Shown here piece after piece: positions 63,863 through 64,000 of a stretch of DNA of 64,000 nt. The notes under the pieces are model-generated. The model worked only from the letters and a program-made list of their open reading frames with translations, was not told the origin of the DNA and did not search any database. A program made the position numbers and the translations under genes. Source of the stretch: Betaproteobacteria bacterium (GTDB lineage: Bacteria > Pseudomonadota > Gammaproteobacteria > Burkholderiales > Usitatibacteraceae); assembly GCA_016720925.1 (NCBI GenBank), contig JADKJR010000012.1, forward strand, positions 56,768-120,767, in the 5' to 3' direction. Positions within the stretch are counted from its first letter, which is position 1; the number at the start of each line of letters is the position of its first letter.

Positions 63863-64000
63863 GGAATTCAATAATTTCGTCGTCCGAGCGTTCGCTGCGA
63901 CGACGAGTTTTTAGAAATTCCCAAATAAATACCGCCCGCCAAATCCAACCCAAGGCACCCATCAACCAACAATAGCCACCCAAATCACGCCGCAGGCCTT
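63798..64000. other. Right flank of the IS with two related 19-bp motifs
   Basis: TTTTTAGAAGTTCCCAGAT (63844-63862) and TTTTTAGAAATTCCCAAAT (63908-63926) match in 17 of 19 positions as direct repeats 64 bp apart. They may be two IS ends left by nested or lost insertions. Nothing else is recognised before the window ends. Confidence 0.5.

Noticed and set aside
1..64000. CRISPR array, rRNA operon or prophage
   Set aside because: No regularly spaced direct repeats, no rRNA sequence and no phage structural genes were seen; the repeats found are dispersed or inside one gene.

Overview
The window reads as the chromosome of a betaproteobacterium, probably from a poorly studied Burkholderiales-like lineage. 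The support is the gene order rplU-rpmA-obgE-proB beside rppH and proS, ispB followed by tRNA-Pro and pilS-pilR, and the rimP-nusA-infB-rbfA-truB-rpsO-pnp run, together with the protein sequences themselves. I cannot name a genus. There are no rRNA genes, no CRISPR array and no prophage. One IS5-type insertion sequence lies at the right end.

Layout. 1-2.6 kb: the start of an acyl-CoA ligase, a small secreted protein, and an alpha/beta hydrolase with its TetR-type regulator. 2.6-5.5 kb: a cyclic-di-GMP pair (degenerate GGDEF-EAL and HD-GYP). 5.8-11 kb: tgt, yajC, secD, secF and a DedA protein. 11-15.5 kb: DUF2069, wrbA, yihY, a large PilZ-like protein and a TlpA thioredoxin. 15.6-22.2 kb: proS, rppH, proB, obgE, rpmA, rplU, ispB and tRNA-Pro(CGG). 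22.5-26 kb: the pilS/pilR two-component pair. 26-28.2 kb: a large secreted protein made of ten-residue repeats. 28.8-35.6 kb: a histidine-degradation operon (hutH, hutF, hutI, hutG) followed by a lone GspE/PilB ATPase. 35.7-38.4 kb: folA, thyA and a DHH phosphoesterase, with a small MITE-like element in between. 38.6-53 kb: a TonB uptake locus (TPR protein, two ExbD, ExbB, TonB, a TPR/AspH-like hydroxylase, two TonB-dependent receptors and an S9 peptidase). 53.5-62.4 kb: the nusA-infB-pnp translation and RNA-decay run. 62.5-64 kb: the IS element.

How the genes work together. SecD, SecF and YajC are the accessory motor of the Sec translocon. HutH, HutF, HutI and HutG cover histidine breakdown to glutamate and formate except for urocanase, which is missing here. 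ThyA and FolA form a dTMP/folate cycle. TonB, ExbB and the two ExbD proteins can energise the two receptors next door, and the S9 peptidase lying between the receptors suggests that imported peptides are cleaved.

Two things stand out. First, a family of about 65-bp imperfect palindromes, whose right arm ends in a GCGCCAGTGCTTGAGTTT-like sequence, occurs eight times, always outside genes and four times exactly between convergent genes. Second, four genes are broken by single-base length changes in homopolymer runs (six in all), which looks more like residual assembly error than true gene decay. A 188-bp inverted-repeat element flanked by a 7-bp direct repeat, and a TetR promoter with its operator in the spacer and a predicted leaderless transcript, are also worth attention.
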